Source of the DNA: Methanosarcina sp. KYL-1
Lineage (GTDB): Archaea > Halobacteriota > Methanosarcinia > Methanosarcinales > Methanosarcinaceae
Direction: 5' to 3'
Length of the DNA: 64,000 nt
Assembly (NCBI RefSeq): GCF_024372725.1
Contig: NZ_VOUA01000004.1
Coordinates: 124,001 to 188,000 of the forward strand
How positions within the stretch are numbered: position 1 is the stretch's first letter; every line of letters starts with the position of its first letter. Below are positions 44,226-52,847 of the stretch, in pieces. The notes beneath the pieces were generated by a model. It saw nothing but the letters and a program-made list of their open reading frames with translations. It was not told the DNA's origin and did no database searches. The translations under genes were made by a program, and so were the position numbers.

Positions 44226-45365
44226 TCAGTCCGAAAGTTTCAGGTACTTTTCCCTGAATTCCGGGTCCCTCATCAGGCAGGACTTTGCATTATATGCGGT
44301 GTCCCTCCTGATCTTTTTCCATACGTCCTGTATCTTATCTGTATGGACGTTTCCGTAAGGGATGGGGATGCAGGCGCAGGGGAGGATGTTTCCTTCGGGG
44401 GTGATGTGCAGCCATTTCCGGCCTGCCATGCAGCCTGTGGTCCTCATTACCTGGGGGATTGCAAAGACCCTCGGGCCTTCTTTTTCCCTTGCCCTGGCCA
44501 CGAAATCGTCAAATTTTCTCAGGTCTTTGGGGGTCAGGATCTCGGTTGCGTGTTCCATCCACCTGCCCGTGGGCACGATTTCGTAAAAGGAGAGTTCGTG
44601 GACGCCGAGTCCTGCGGCAAGGGCGTAGATTTCGTCAAGCTCGTTTACGTTGTCCCTCGAAAGCACCACGTAGATGTTTACCAGCAGCCCGGCAGCAAGC
44701 CCGTTTTTGACGGCGGATACCGCACTTTTAAAGACCCCTTCCCTGCCCCTCACGTAATCGTGCTTTTCCTCAAAGGCGCTGTCAAAACTGACGGTCAGGG
44801 AGTAGAGCCCGGCAGCTTTGAGGCTCCTGGCCCGCTCTTCGGTCAGCCCGACCCCCGAGGTGAACATGCCGGTGATGGCCTTTTCGGGGTCCACGTACCT
44901 TATAAGGTTTTCCAGGCCGGGATAGGTCAGGGGTTCGCCCCCGTCAAAGATTACAAAGGTCGTGCCCATCTCAAGCACCTGGTCGATTGCGGCTTTCACG
45001 GTTTCGGGGGCAAGTTTCGAGCGGTTTTTCGTGTCCGGAAGGGCGCAGTGAATGCAGTTGTTCGGGCAGTCCTCGGTAATGGAGATCGTAACCTGGTCAG
45101 GGACCATTTTCCCGAACATTGCCAGGAGCTGGCTTCTTACCAGGCGGTCAAAACCCGGCCCCGGGATGGGGGGCATCCAGGTAGAATAGATCAGCCGGCC
45201 GCCCTCCACTTTTGCAGGCTTTTCGCCTTCGAAGATAGAGAAGTTCCCTGAAACGGCTTTTTTCATGAAGGGGGACGCTATCCCCCCGGTCTTCATCCGC
45301 AAGCGCCCGTTTTCTATTTCGGCATAGGCCCTGAAGAGGGGGTTTTTGTAAAAATCGTACTGCAT
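44226..45365 (-). CDS. Radical SAM protein with SPASM-like C-terminus
   Basis: This 379-aa enzyme has the radical SAM cluster motif C100-x3-C104-x2-C107 in EDCPNNCIHCALP, GGEPLTYPGL, and a C-terminal cysteine set (GCMAGRKWLHITPEGNILPC, then C-I-P) as in SPASM/twitch proteins that bind extra clusters. The N-terminal ~90 residues are a separate small domain. The gene is third in a minus-strand run after a UbiA prenyltransferase and a geranylgeranyl-reductase-like gene. The role is probably in modification of a prenylated compound; the substrate is unknown. Confidence 0.88.
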   Translation of the reverse strand: MQYDFYKNPLFRAYAEIENGRLRMKTGGIASPFMKKAVSGNFSIFEGEKPAKVEGGRLIYSTWMPPIPGPGFDRLVRSQLLAMFGKMVPDQVTISITEDCPNNCIHCALPDTKNRSKLAPETVKAAIDQVLEMGTTFVIFDGGEPLTYPGLENLIRYVDPEKAITGMFTSGVGLTEERARSLKAAGLYSLTVSFDSAFEEKHDYVRGREGVFKSAVSAVKNGLAAGLLVNIYVVLSRDNVNELDEIYALAAGLGVHELSFYEIVPTGRWMEHATEILTPKDLRKFDDFVARAREKEGPRVFAIPQVMRTTGCMAGRKWLHITPEGNILPCACIPIPYGNVHTDKIQDVWKKIRRDTAYNAKSCLMRDPEFREKYLKLSD

Positions 45366-45470
45366 GTCTTTTCCGGTCCCTGGCTTTTCCTGCTTTTCTT
45401 GTGTCTGTCCTGTCCCTGTTTTACTTTTCCCGTTTTTTGTTTATTCCGGTTTCCGCTTTAAATAATGGGG

Positions 45471-46628
45471 TCATTTGTTCCTGAGAAGTGCCCTGTACTT
45501 GAGCATTGCCGTGGGGTTTTTCTTCAGCATGAAGAAAAAGACCTGTGTTGCCTGGTCAAAGGCACTGCCGTGGATAAAAGAGAGGTCTTCTTTTTCAAAG
45601 ACTTTTGCCATGTCGTCAATTTCCCGGTCCGTCATCTTCCTGAGGGTCTCAAGCCCTATCCTGCCAATGTAGTGCTCGGTCTTAAACTCTTTTTCCCAGG
45701 TCTTCCGGTATTCCGAGAGGGCATGTTTTGAGACGTCGCCTTTTTTGACTGCATCTGCTGCCACGTCCCCGCAGATCTGCCCTGCCCGCATGGCATAGCC
45801 GATCCCTGACTGCCCGGCTGCGCCCCCTACAACCATTACCCCGTCGCTTATGTACTCGTTCGGGATGGTCACGATGGGATCTCCTCCTGCAAGTTTCCTT
45901 ACGACTTCAAGCTCTTCTATGCCCTTGAGTTTCTTGAAACGCTCAACCCAGGCATTAAGGTAGGGTTTTGCGTCCTTCCCGCACCTGCGCACATAGGCCC
46001 CGATTGCGGCATTATCCCCTCCCCTGGGGGCGTAGGTGGTCTTCCAGCCGGGGGCGTGGTTTCCCACATAGTACTCGAACATGTCCTGTTCCCCGAGGCC
46101 AGGGGCCCGGACTTCCATTTCAATGCCCCAGGCGATGTCTTCCGGGTGTTTCATGGTCTTTAAGCCAAGCAGGGATGCCATCTTTGAATTGATCCCGTCG
46201 GAAATGATCACAAGCTTTGACCTGAACACCCCGTCCGAACTGCTGACTGCAAATTCTCCCCCGTCCTTGAGGATATTGAAAGTTTCTATCCCGGTGCGGA
46301 GGTTAACACCTGTTTTTGTGACTTTCTCCGCATAAAACCTGTCAAACTTCGTCTTGTCAATGGAGTATCCCGGGGTTTCCACCACTATCTCGCGCTTTGA
46401 GGGCGAAATGATGCGCATGCCTTTGAGGTTGTGGACCACGTATGAAGGGTCTGCCTTTTCTCCGCATCTGTCAAGCATCCCCTTGAAAAAAGAGTTTGCC
46501 GGATGGGGGGGATGCCCGATCTCTTCTTTTTTTTCCAGCAAAAGGACATCCGCGCCTTTTTCACAGGCATTCCGGGCAGCCATCAGCCCTGCCGGAGATG
46601 CCCCGATTACAATGATATCCGCATCCAT
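45471..46628 (-). CDS. Geranylgeranyl reductase-family flavoprotein
   Basis: This 385-aa FAD enzyme begins DIIVIGASPAGLMAARNACE, with the dinucleotide-binding glycine loop, and has LLEKKEEIGHP, TKFDRFYAEK and the C-terminal FAD site IPNEYISDGVMVVGGAAGQS. It belongs to the GGR/BchP group, which saturates double bonds of prenyl chains. AGGAAAG precedes the ATG. It sits between a UbiA-like prenyltransferase and a radical SAM protein on one strand, so the prenyl group added by the first could be reduced by the second. Confidence 0.9.
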   Translation of the reverse strand: MDADIIVIGASPAGLMAARNACEKGADVLLLEKKEEIGHPPHPANSFFKGMLDRCGEKADPSYVVHNLKGMRIISPSKREIVVETPGYSIDKTKFDRFYAEKVTKTGVNLRTGIETFNILKDGGEFAVSSSDGVFRSKLVIISDGINSKMASLLGLKTMKHPEDIAWGIEMEVRAPGLGEQDMFEYYVGNHAPGWKTTYAPRGGDNAAIGAYVRRCGKDAKPYLNAWVERFKKLKGIEELEVVRKLAGGDPIVTIPNEYISDGVMVVGGAAGQSGIGYAMRAGQICGDVAADAVKKGDVSKHALSEYRKTWEKEFKTEHYIGRIGLETLRKMTDREIDDMAKVFEKEDLSFIHGSAFDQATQVFFFMLKKNPTAMLKYRALLRNK

Positions 46629-46692
46629 TCTTTCCTATCCTTATTAAGCTTTAATTTCTCCTTCTGCCTTAAGCATCCGTTTATTAGGGTTT

Positions 46693-47634
46693 TTACCAGA
46701 GGATGGAGGTGTAAGCTCCAAGATATATGCACAGCATAACGTCCAGGATCATGGACCCGAACATGATTGCCCTGTAGTTCGAGCCGTTCAGGAAGAGCCT
46801 GCCGCCCCGCTCCGGTGTGGGGTTCCTGATAAAGTCAAAACACTGGGCAAGCATCCAGAGCCCTGAGGCAAGGGCACCTGCGAAGTACACGGGCCCCAGT
46901 CCGGCTGACCAGCCTATGATAACCGAAGCTATGACTCCCACGATCCACCAGAAGGTAACAAACCTGGCGGTAAAGGGGATGCCGAAGGTAACTGGCATGG
47001 TCGGGGCACCTTTCAGCCTGTCTCCCTCCACGTCCCGGGCCACGCCTCCCAGGGTAAAGGCCCAGTCCGTAACGCACATCATAAGCCCGAAGCAGACGCC
47101 TGCGAGGGGCAGGATAACCCCGTCACTGCCTTTCAGGACCCCTGCAGGGTCAAAGGCCAGCCAGATCCCCACAGGCACGAGCCCGTAGGAGATGCCCACA
47201 GGCAGGAAGCTCAGGAAGGTGTTCCGCTTTGCAAAGATGGAGTAGATGGTTATGGTTGCAGCTGCGATAAATAGGACTACAAGGGATTCCGGGTTCAGGT
47301 ACAGGGCTGCTGCGCCTGCGATTAATAGAAGAAAGAGGGCGTACCCCATTGCCGAGTTCCTTGAAATTTTCGAGGAGGGCAGGGGCCTGTCCGGAATGTT
47401 GATGGTATCAATGTCAATGTCGAAGCAGTCATTAAAAACGTATGAACTGGTGATGGCCGCAAAGCCTCCGATAACGGCAATAAGGAAGGGAAGGAATTCA
47501 GGGAGCCCTCCGGTTGCCAGGTAGGAAGCCAGGATTGCACTTGCGGCGGGGAGGGTCAGGTCCATGTAGTAGAGTTCGGGTCTCAGCAACCGGAGATAAG
47601 GGCTGAGTTCCCCTATTCTTGCTGTAAGGGACAT
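46693..47634 (-). CDS. UbiA-family prenyltransferase
   Basis: This 313-aa membrane enzyme has the two aspartate-rich motifs of the UbiA family: N68-D69 with D72, D74 and D76 in FNDCFDIDIDTINIPDRPLP, and D201-x3-D205 in ARDVEGDR. It has about nine hydrophobic spans. It transfers a prenyl diphosphate to an aromatic or glycerol acceptor. The motifs look most like chlorophyll-synthase/DGGGP-synthase type members. AGGTGA lies just before the ATG. It is the first gene of the run with GGR and radical SAM. Confidence 0.9.
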   Translation of the reverse strand: MSLTARIGELSPYLRLLRPELYYMDLTLPAASAILASYLATGGLPEFLPFLIAVIGGFAAITSSYVFNDCFDIDIDTINIPDRPLPSSKISRNSAMGYALFLLLIAGAAALYLNPESLVVLFIAAATITIYSIFAKRNTFLSFLPVGISYGLVPVGIWLAFDPAGVLKGSDGVILPLAGVCFGLMMCVTDWAFTLGGVARDVEGDRLKGAPTMPVTFGIPFTARFVTFWWIVGVIASVIIGWSAGLGPVYFAGALASGLWMLAQCFDFIRNPTPERGGRLFLNGSNYRAIMFGSMILDVMLCIYLGAYTSILW

Positions 47635-47838
47635 CTTTTCACCTGTGCTTTTCTGGTTTGTATCCGGGGTTTGTTATGTTAGGGGGTTGTTTTTAAGGGT
47701 GGTGTGGGATTTCGGGGATTTCTTTTTTGAGAGTAGGAGCAAGTCCTATTAACGTTCGCATATCAAAAAAGTTTTCTTTTTTATCCTTTTTAGAAAGGTG
47801 GGTGTCCGCAGGAAGGGCCTCTTCCTGCAGGCGGAGTT

Positions 47839-49311
47839 TTACTCTTTTTTCCAGGCGTCCCTGTATACCAGTTCTGCTTTTTCCTTTATCTTTTCGAGAA
47901 GGGGGTGTTCGAACTCAGGTTCGCAGACGAAGGTAAACTCTGCCTTCGGGTTCAGCTCTATCAATTTTAGGGTATTTGAAAGGGCTGTTTTCAGGGCTTC
48001 GTAATCGGGAGCTTTTGAGACCTCGGCATTGAAGGGGTACACTTCTTCCATTTCCACAGGAAATGCTCCGAACGGGGCTTTGAAGGCAAGGACCTGGTCA
48101 TAGCTTCTTTCGCCTTTTACGGGACCTGCCCGGATAAGGGCTTTTCCTTCAATATTAAACCGTTCCAGGCGCTTTCCGAAGCGCAGGACTTCGGGGCGGG
48201 AGGCGGATTCGGGCCCGCAGTAGAAAAAGGTACCTTTGGTGGCGGGGTCTAACTGTTCCAGCCAGGAGGAATGGGTGTAGAGCTTTTTTAACCCGTCAAG
48301 CAGCTTCGGGTGGGCACGGCAGCGCTGCTCCACAAGTTCGAGCAGTTTTCCGTCCTTTATGCACTGCTTGATCAGCCGGATTTCTGCAAAGGTTGCGTAG
48401 AGGTTGTGCCTTCCCAGGAGTTCGTCCCGGTTTTTGGCCTTTTTCAACTCTTCAGCAGTGTATTTTGAGCAGATCGGGCAGGAACAGGGCAGGTAGTTAA
48501 GTTTGTCCAGGTGGTATGTTCCGGTTGCGGTAATGTAGCGCCCGTCCTTTGCATAGAGAGCGTAAGCTGCCGAGTCAAAGAGGTCGCAGCCAAGGGCCAC
48601 GGCAAGGGCGAACATCATCGGGTGCCCTGCTCCGAAGAGGTGGACGGGAGCTGTCGGGGAAAGCCCTTTTTTGGATGCGGCAATCACGTCTACGAGTTCT
48701 GCATACCGGTAGGATTCCATAAGTGGGACAACCGCCCCGAGGGGGTATACTTCAAAATTAAGGTCTTTCAGGTGGGAGGCTGCTTTTTCCCTGAGTTCCG
48801 GATAAGTTGAGCCCTGGACCGGCCCTGCCAGGAGCTGTTCTCCCTGCACGAATTTCCGGGCGGCTTCCAGGCGCTCGGCTGTGACTGCAAGTTCTTCCTC
48901 TGCTCTCCTGTAGTGGACGTCCGGTGGTGTCGGGATGTCCAGGGGGACGATGATATCGCTTCCTATCTTCTGCTGGAAGCCCAGGATCTCCTCATTCGTA
49001 ACTTCCACTGAACCGTATACGGAAAGCTGGAAAGACCCCGAGTCGGTCATGATGGGCCCGTCAAAGCCCAAAAGCCCGTGCAGCCCCTTTTCCAGGGCAA
49101 CGTTTCGCAGTTCTTCCTTCCGGTAGATGATATAGGAATTGGTGATCAGGATTTCTGCCCCGAAGCTTCGCATCTCATTCGGGGGGATAAGCTGAATGTT
49201 CGGGTTGATCACAGGCATGACGGTGGGCGTCTCTACGGTCCCGTGAGGGGTCCTGAGTTTTCCAATCCTGCCGCCTGCGTCCTTGTCGAGAATTTCGAAT
49301 ATAGCTGACAT
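47839..49311 (-). CDS. tgtA: Archaeosine tRNA-guanine transglycosylase
   Basis: This 490-aa enzyme has the TGT catalytic start MTDSGSFQLSVYG (D90), LDIPTPPDVHYRRAEEEL, the nucleophile region CDLFDSAAYALYAKDGRY and the zinc ligands CSCPICSKYTAEELK. It swaps guanine-15 of tRNA for preQ0. Archaeal TGTs of about 580 residues carry a C-terminal PUA domain; this one ends after the C1/C2 region without it. A ribosome site is weak. Confidence 0.93.
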   Translation of the reverse strand: MSAIFEILDKDAGGRIGKLRTPHGTVETPTVMPVINPNIQLIPPNEMRSFGAEILITNSYIIYRKEELRNVALEKGLHGLLGFDGPIMTDSGSFQLSVYGSVEVTNEEILGFQQKIGSDIIVPLDIPTPPDVHYRRAEEELAVTAERLEAARKFVQGEQLLAGPVQGSTYPELREKAASHLKDLNFEVYPLGAVVPLMESYRYAELVDVIAASKKGLSPTAPVHLFGAGHPMMFALAVALGCDLFDSAAYALYAKDGRYITATGTYHLDKLNYLPCSCPICSKYTAEELKKAKNRDELLGRHNLYATFAEIRLIKQCIKDGKLLELVEQRCRAHPKLLDGLKKLYTHSSWLEQLDPATKGTFFYCGPESASRPEVLRFGKRLERFNIEGKALIRAGPVKGERSYDQVLAFKAPFGAFPVEMEEVYPFNAEVSKAPDYEALKTALSNTLKLIELNPKAEFTFVCEPEFEHPLLEKIKEKAELVYRDAWKKE

Positions 49312-49579
49312 GCCGGCGTTATAGATGCCTCTCAGATATATTTAACTTTGGGAACTAAAAGGGATGCCCGGGTGGGGCGGGTTTGGCAGGGTTTTTTCAG
49401 AAGGCTCCTGCACTTTTTTTCAGTTTTCCTCTTTACCTTTTATTTTTTCCTGGAATATTTCAGTTTCTGCCGGGTCCTTAAGCATTTTTCCTTTTTGTAT
49501 AGTTTTGCCTCATCCATGCACAACCGTTATATCCCTCTACAATCAAGAGTTATGCAGCAGAAAACGTACAGGTGATAAT

Positions 49580-49987
49580 ATGACTGAAGACCCGAAAAAA
49601 TTGTTATTTGACTTTACGGCCGGACTCGGAGATTTTGCTTCCGAAACCGAAGTTCAGGGAAAGCAGGCTGCAGCGTTTATGGGCATGGTCGGGGCAAGCT
49701 TTGAAACTTCGGTCCTTGACTTCAAAACCAAAGAGCTGATTGCTATCGGCGTTGCTCTCTACCACCGCTGTCCTTACTGCATCTCCCTCCACGCTTTCAA
49801 TGCCCTTGAGGCCGGAGCCACAAAAGAAGAGATCATGCAGGCTTCCATGGTTGCGGTTGCCTTTGGCGGCGGGCCTTCTATGTCCTTTGCAGTGACCCTC
49901 CTGAAGAACGCGGTTGAGACCTTCCAGGGTGAGTCCTTTACAGAAGAAGACCGGATGGAGATCCTCAAAAGGCTTGGAATGGCTTAA
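49580..49987 (+). CDS. Carboxymuconolactone decarboxylase/AhpD-like protein
   Basis: This 135-aa all-helical protein has the AhpD motif HRCPYCISLHAFNALEAGAT (C64, C67, H71), a redox-active CxxC followed by histidine. Such proteins reduce peroxides or act as thiol relays. AGGTGAT sits just before the ATG at 49580; a longer upstream frame is not conserved. Its last codons are part of a 23-bp tandem repeat. Confidence 0.87.
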   Translation: MTEDPKKLLFDFTAGLGDFASETEVQGKQAAAFMGMVGASFETSVLDFKTKELIAIGVALYHRCPYCISLHAFNALEAGATKEEIMQASMVAVAFGGGPSMSFAVTLLKNAVETFQGESFTEEDRMEILKRLGMA

Positions 49988-50072
49988 AATCAGTTTTAAG
50001 GATGGTTTAAATCCCATTTTGAGGATGGCTTAAATCCCATTTTGAGGATGGCTTAAAAACTGTTTTAAAATA
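49981..50072. repeat. 23-bp tandem repeat that includes a stop codon
   Basis: Units at 49981, 50004, 50027 and 50050 are each 23 bases and carry GG(C/T)TTAAA; units two and three differ by one base. The first unit holds the final GCT-TAA of the AhpD-like gene, so the repeat grew from the end of that gene. Confidence 0.88.
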
Positions 50073-50143
50073 GAAATGGACTGCCTCTTTGAGGCTGGGG
50101 CCCATTCACTTTTTATCTTCTTTACTTTTCTGTTTATTCTTTT

Positions 50144-50731
50144 TTAGTCTTCTTTTGCCCGGGGCATGGCAATGATTTCCCTTACCTGCAGGGAGAAAAA
50201 GTCGCCGCTGTGGGCAGGCCTGAGCACAAGGGCCACGTCTGCGCCCCACCGCGTGCCGCCGATTGCAATGATCTCCGTATCCTCGGAAACGGGGATGTGC
50301 CCGGAGTCTGCGGCCATTATGGCAACCTCTATTGCGACCTTAAAGCCCTTCCCGAAGAGGGAACGCAGGGTATCGGAAATCACTTCTATCCGGGAATAGC
50401 CTCCGAACTTTTTGGTAATGGACCTCTCTATTCCGGAAAACATGTGGGACTGGGTTGTGATTACGGCTCCGAGCTCTTCAAGTTTCCGTTTATATTCTTC
50501 TTCCACTTCCCATTCGCCTTTCTCTTTCTGCCCGTACTGATGGCTTATGCCGATTACCTTTATGCCGCTGCCTTTTACCGCCTCTGCCATCTTGAGAGCG
50601 GTTTTTCCGCTGGTGCTTGCGACCACGATGTGGGATATCCCCAGTTCTGCGGCTCTCTTTGCCGATGCTTCCACAACGGCGCAGGTATTTACTTCTCCTA
50701 CATTGTCCAGGTAAAGAATTGGTTTTTCCAT
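50144..50731 (-). CDS. Pyruvate kinase C-terminal-domain-like protein
   Basis: This 195-aa single-domain protein resembles the C-terminal (allosteric) domain of pyruvate kinase as found alone in archaea, with VEASAKRAAELGISHIVVAS, STSGKTALKMAEAV and IIAIGGTRWGADVALVLRPA. It lacks the catalytic barrel, so kinase activity is not expected. GGAGA precedes the ATG. The function is unknown. Confidence 0.85.
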   Translation of the reverse strand: MEKPILYLDNVGEVNTCAVVEASAKRAAELGISHIVVASTSGKTALKMAEAVKGSGIKVIGISHQYGQKEKGEWEVEEEYKRKLEELGAVITTQSHMFSGIERSITKKFGGYSRIEVISDTLRSLFGKGFKVAIEVAIMAADSGHIPVSEDTEIIAIGGTRWGADVALVLRPAHSGDFFSLQVREIIAMPRAKED

Positions 50732-50784
50732 GTATTTTTCTCCTCTTATTCTTATGTTCTGATTTTTTTACTTCCTGTAGGGCT

Positions 50785-50965
50785 CTTTTTTCTTTTTCTT
50801 TTTGCGGTACTCCTCTCTTTTTACCTCTCTTTCCCTTCTTTTTCCTTCCCTTTCCTTTTTCCCCTTTCCTTCCCTTTCCTTTTTCCCCTTTCCTTCTCTT
50901 TCCCCTCTTTTTCCTTCCCTTTCCTTTTTCCCCTTCTCTTTTTCCCCTTCCCTTTTTTCTCCTAT
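50785..50965. repeat. Long polypyrimidine tract (purine leader on the minus strand)
   Basis: The plus strand is almost pure C and T for about 180 bases, with repeated CCCTTTCCTTTTTCCCC-like units. On the minus strand it lies directly upstream of the pyruvate kinase-like gene, as a GGAAAGG-rich leader that offers many ribosome-site-like motifs. Confidence 0.75.
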
Positions 50966-51211
50966 ATTCTCTTTTCCGGTGCTTTCTCAGTACGGCTCCG
51001 GTCAAAAAAGGGGAAGTCCCGCTCCGTCTTGATTTTTTTCATGTTAATTATTTTCTAAAGTCTGAAGAAAAGATATATATCAAAAAGATTCTTTTTTACT
51101 AATAGAGAGGGTATGGTTTTTCAAGAGCCTCAAAACTATCTATATTTTTTGCCGTGAGGTGCACAGGAGGCGCCGCAGGCCGGGCCGCTGGGAAACTTGT
51201 TTATGTAGGAT

Positions 51212-51275
51212 TAGCTCAAATATAATCATAGGGGCGTATGCATTTAGCTCAATAGTCATATGGGCGTATGCATTT
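51212..51275. repeat. Two-copy direct repeat in the PAC2 gene promoter region
   Basis: AGCTCAA...CATA-GGGCGTATGCATTT occurs twice (about 51212-51245 and 51246-51275), the second copy three bases shorter. It precedes the TTG start at 51295. Confidence 0.75.
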
Positions 51276-51294
51276 ATTTCATTGAGGTGGTTCT

Positions 51295-52041
51295 TTGTCG
51301 ACTACGGACTATGATAACAATGATGTAAAGATTATTACCAGACCTGTGCAGTCAAAAAACCCTGTTTTGATTGAAGGTTTTCCCGGAATCGGGCTTGTGG
51401 GGAATATTGCAAGTCAGCACCTGATCGAAGAAATGAATATGGAATACATCGGTTCCATCGAATCCAGGTATTTCCCCTCGATTGCAGTGCTCTATGAGGG
51501 GCTCATCAACATGCCTGTCCGGATCTACGAAAGTGTGGAACACAACCTGATCATCGTGATCTCCGATATCCCGATCAGCCATTCGGTTTCCTACGATGTC
51601 AGCAACGCCCTGGTTGACTGGGCTGAGTCCATAAACGTCAGGGAGATTGCCTCAATTGCGGGAATTGCCATCATGGACAAGGAACACAAAGTCTTTGGGG
51701 CAGCCACCACTAAGGACATGCTGGAAAAAATCAAGGAAAAGGTGGAAATTTTCCAGATGGGGACGATTTCAGGGATTTCAGGCAGCGTAATGGCCGAGTG
51801 CCTGCTCCGCGGGATCCCTGCACTGAGTTTGCTCGGAGCTACCAGGACCCAGAACCCGGACCCGCGAGCTGCTTCTGCTGTCATTGAAGTCCTGAATGAA
51901 CTCTACGGGCTTTCGGTCAGTACCGAGAGGCTTATAGAACAGGCCGAGCGCATAGAAACCGAACTCCAAAAGCTTGCTGAAGATGTAAGCACCACCGAGC
52001 AGAAGGGAGAAGTTAAAAAGGAATTCCCAATGTACGGGTGA
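51295..52041 (+). CDS. PAC2-family (proteasome assembly chaperone-like) protein
   Basis: This 248-aa protein has LIEGFPGIGLVGNIASQHLI near the N-terminus, RIYESVEHNLIIVISDIPI and GISGSVMAECLLRGIPALSL, typical of archaeal PAC2 proteins related to eukaryotic proteasome-assembly chaperones. The start is a TTG seven bases after GAGGTGG. The C-terminal ~45 residues are helical and charged. A DUF473 gene follows four bases later, so the two form an operon. Confidence 0.88.
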   Translation: MSTTDYDNNDVKIITRPVQSKNPVLIEGFPGIGLVGNIASQHLIEEMNMEYIGSIESRYFPSIAVLYEGLINMPVRIYESVEHNLIIVISDIPISHSVSYDVSNALVDWAESINVREIASIAGIAIMDKEHKVFGAATTKDMLEKIKEKVEIFQMGTISGISGSVMAECLLRGIPALSLLGATRTQNPDPRAASAVIEVLNELYGLSVSTERLIEQAERIETELQKLAEDVSTTEQKGEVKKEFPMYG

Positions 52042-52045
52042 TTCT

Positions 52046-52435
52046 ATGGAGTATATTGCATTAACAGGGATTGCCGACTCCGTGATCGAAGTCCTGAAAA
52101 ACCACACCATCCGGACTCTTGAGATCCGGACCCCTCAAAATTTCTTCGGAGTGCTCGGGCTCAATGCAGGGGACTATGTCCTCCTCACCTCCACCAGCTT
52201 CCACGACCTGACTGATGGGACCACAGGCCTGGTAGCAAAAGTTTTGCAGAGGCAGATCTCTACCCATTCCGTGATAAGTGCAAGTGAGTTCTACATTGAG
52301 GAACGTGAAGCTGTCTCTGCCCGCATCCAGCTTGAGTGCAGGTGCATGGCAAGGGTCCGCAATGTCGTCTCAAACGAACTGGGAAAACCGGTAGTTGTAG
52401 ATGCCAGGGAGATTTCCTGCTACGAAGCCCGATAA
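52046..52435 (+). CDS. DUF473-family protein
   Basis: This 129-aa protein matches the methanogen DUF473 family: ALTGIADSVIEVLKNHTIRT at the start, FFGVLGLNAGDYVLLTSTS in the middle and a cysteine-containing end (LECRCMARVRNVV). The function is unknown. It follows the PAC2 gene by four bases and is likely co-translated. Confidence 0.8.
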   Translation: MEYIALTGIADSVIEVLKNHTIRTLEIRTPQNFFGVLGLNAGDYVLLTSTSFHDLTDGTTGLVAKVLQRQISTHSVISASEFYIEEREAVSARIQLECRCMARVRNVVSNELGKPVVVDAREISCYEAR

Positions 52436-52847
52436 ATTAATTGTTCTAACAAAACAGTTTCCGGTACTTATCCCGTTTTATTACCTGAAAAGTTTTTCCT
52501 TTTCGGAACCAAAATTCGTTTAAAAGGTGCAAATCTCTTCAAAAAACGGTTTTTCTCTTTTTTCTTCAAAAAGGTTCGCAGGATCTTCTTTCTATTGTGG
52601 ATGGAATCCCTTTATTGCGAATAGAATCCCTTGCCTGTCAGTTCTGATCTCTGTCAGTTCTGATCCCTGATCTCTGTCAGTTCTGATCTCTGACCTCTGT
52701 CAGTTGTTCTCCGATCCCGGTCCGTTATGATTGTCAGTTCCGACCCGGCGAGTTAATTAATAAAAAAGATGGTTTCCGGAAACCCGGGAATTTTTTAATC
52801 CTGGGCTTTTCCGGTAACCCGTGGTTTGTGAGTTTTTGAAGGAAAGT
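52436..52847. repeat. Intergenic region with degenerate tandem repeats
   Basis: Two 20-base units around GAATCCCTT (52591-52632) are followed by loosely repeated CTGTCAGTTCTGATC units to about 52745. The genes on both sides converge here. No coding frame is credible. Confidence 0.65.

Noticed and set aside
44136-45251. 371-codon frame on the plus strand
   Set aside because: Antisense shadow of the radical SAM gene; its start lies in the 15-bp repeat and the protein is low in recognisable motifs.
51120-51210. tRNA or small RNA in the GC-rich stretch before the PAC2 gene
   Set aside because: No cloverleaf arms or tRNA consensus could be built; the GC runs are not enough.
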